From Alphaproteobacteria bacterium (GTDB taxonomy: Bacteria > Pseudomonadota > Alphaproteobacteria > Rhizobiales > Xanthobacteraceae): DNA of 5,473 nucleotides. The notes under the pieces were generated by a model that saw only the letters and a program-made list of their open reading frames with translations, had not been told where the DNA came from and ran no database searches. Positions 5,240 to 5,473 of this stretch are shown here, piece by piece; the first letter of the stretch is position 1, and each line of letters begins with the position of its first letter. Location: assembly GCA_005884855.1 (NCBI GenBank), contig VAZS01000169.1:1-5473 (forward strand), in the 5' to 3' direction. The translations under genes and the position numbers were made by a program.

Positions 5240-5287
5240 GACGGTGGCCTCACACTCTGTTCTGTCGAACGGCCATGACAAAAAACA

Positions 5288-5473
5288 TCAATTCGTCTTG
5301 GCGACCCTCGGCGGCGAAGGGGCGGTGATGAACGCGGTCGCCTGCAGCATCGCCGGACCCAAGGGCGTCGGGATCTTCACCCAGAACGGCACCAGGATGC
5401 GGGTTCCCGCGATCGGCGCGAACGCGATCTCGATTCCCCGTTGGGCGGTGAGATATTTGATCACCGGGCGGTC
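5288..5473 (-). CDS. Probable DUF3108-family protein, C-terminal fragment (partial at the right window edge)
   Basis: A minus-strand frame enters at 5473 and runs 61 codons without a stop to TGA (complement of 5288-5290). The visible C-terminus includes RGIEIAFAPIAGTRILVPF and VKIPTPLGPAMLQATAF, then a short tail ending RVAKTN. The pattern of beta-strand-like segments with a PIAGTR turn matches, from memory, the end of rhizobial DUF3108 proteins. These are secreted or periplasmic proteins of unknown function, often found upstream of this helicase. The signal peptide and most of the domain lie outside the window, so the name is tentative although the coding frame looks real. Downstream in its transcription direction there is no simple terminator; a short T-run follows the stop without a stem, and the palindrome array begins within about ten bases. 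Confidence 0.65.
   Translation of the reverse strand, partial: DRPVIKYLTAQRGIEIAFAPIAGTRILVPFWVKIPTPLGPAMLQATAFITAPSPPRVAKTN

Larger units (their letters stand above)
4842..5279. repeat. Composite array of CGTCATGsCCGGG palindromic repeats
   Basis: This 438-base stretch between the DUF3108 gene and the helicase is built from copies of one half-site. Forward copies CGTCATGCCCGGC lie at 4842, 4881, 4996 and 5103. Forward copies CGTCATGGCCGGG lie at 4935 and 5143. Reverse copies CCCGGCCATGACG lie at 4953, 5171 and 5231. Between them a spacer CTGTTCTCCC recurs at 4858, 5013 and 5116, and GAAGTTCGTCATG at 4875 and 5137. I recognise such units as very common between genes in Bradyrhizobium-like genomes. 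Short open frames across them (MAGLVPAMT-like peptides) are artefacts. Spacing is irregular, so this is not CRISPR. Likely roles, by analogy with REP elements, are transcript 3'-end structure or mobilisation by a separate enzyme; both are inference. Confidence 0.85.

Noticed and set aside
4687..5278. Several overlapping open frames on both strands (4687-5181 plus, 4970-5278 plus, 4701-4991 minus, 4792-5253 minus)
   Set aside because: They are translations of the CGTCATGsCCGGG palindromes and C-rich modules (peptides like MAGLVPAMT and VMPGLF). They lack ribosome sites and domains and overlap each other in antisense.
4842..5279. Possible CRISPR array
   Set aside because: The repeats are palindromic and occur in both orientations at irregular distances (about 18 to 107 bases). 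The material between them is itself repetitive, and no cas gene is present.

Overview
The window looks like chromosomal DNA of an alphaproteobacterium of the Bradyrhizobium/Rhodopseudomonas/Afipia group (Nitrobacteraceae). The evidence is high GC, strong G/C third-position bias, a seven-iron FdxA ferredoxin next to an S4-domain protein and a SUV3-like helicase, and two families of intergenic palindromes that I associate with that group (CGTCATGsCCGGG units and a GCGTTTTCAAGCGAAG...GTCAAAACAAAG element). The genus assignment is inference from pattern recognition; no search was run.

Every supported gene lies on the minus strand, so transcription runs from high to low coordinates. In that order they are: the last 61 codons of a probable DUF3108 protein (5473 to 5288); an 825-base gene-free region (5287 to 4463); a complete 1089-residue SUV3-like DExH RNA helicase (4462 to 1193); a 121-base gap holding a hairpin repeat; an 89-residue S4/Hsp15-like RNA-binding protein starting with TTG (1071 to 802); a 112-residue 7Fe ferredoxin, fdxA (687 to 349); a 221-base intergenic region with a good sigma-70-type promoter; and the GTG-initiated Lys/Ala-rich N-terminus of a probable CarD-family regulator, which runs off the left edge (127 to 1).

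The gene-free region has two parts. Next to DUF3108 (about 4842-5279) is a composite array of palindromic repeats: nested hairpins with arms up to 20 bp, in two sequence variants that match within each hairpin, alternating with CTGTTCTCCC-type spacer and C-rich hairpin modules. Nearer the helicase (4605-4793) is a dense cluster of eight GANTC sites, the target of the alphaproteobacterial CcrM methylase. Only five more GANTC sites occur in the rest of the window.

Functionally, the helicase and the S4 protein form an RNA/ribosome-oriented pair. FdxA is an electron carrier and CarD-type proteins act on RNA polymerase. This looks like conserved housekeeping synteny rather than a mobile or defence island. 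I found no transposase, CRISPR array, tRNA or rRNA. The points most worth a second look are the GANTC cluster, the architecture of the repeat array, the synonymous-only GGRDK repeats and conserved-looking tail of the helicase, and the unusual start region of the S4 gene.
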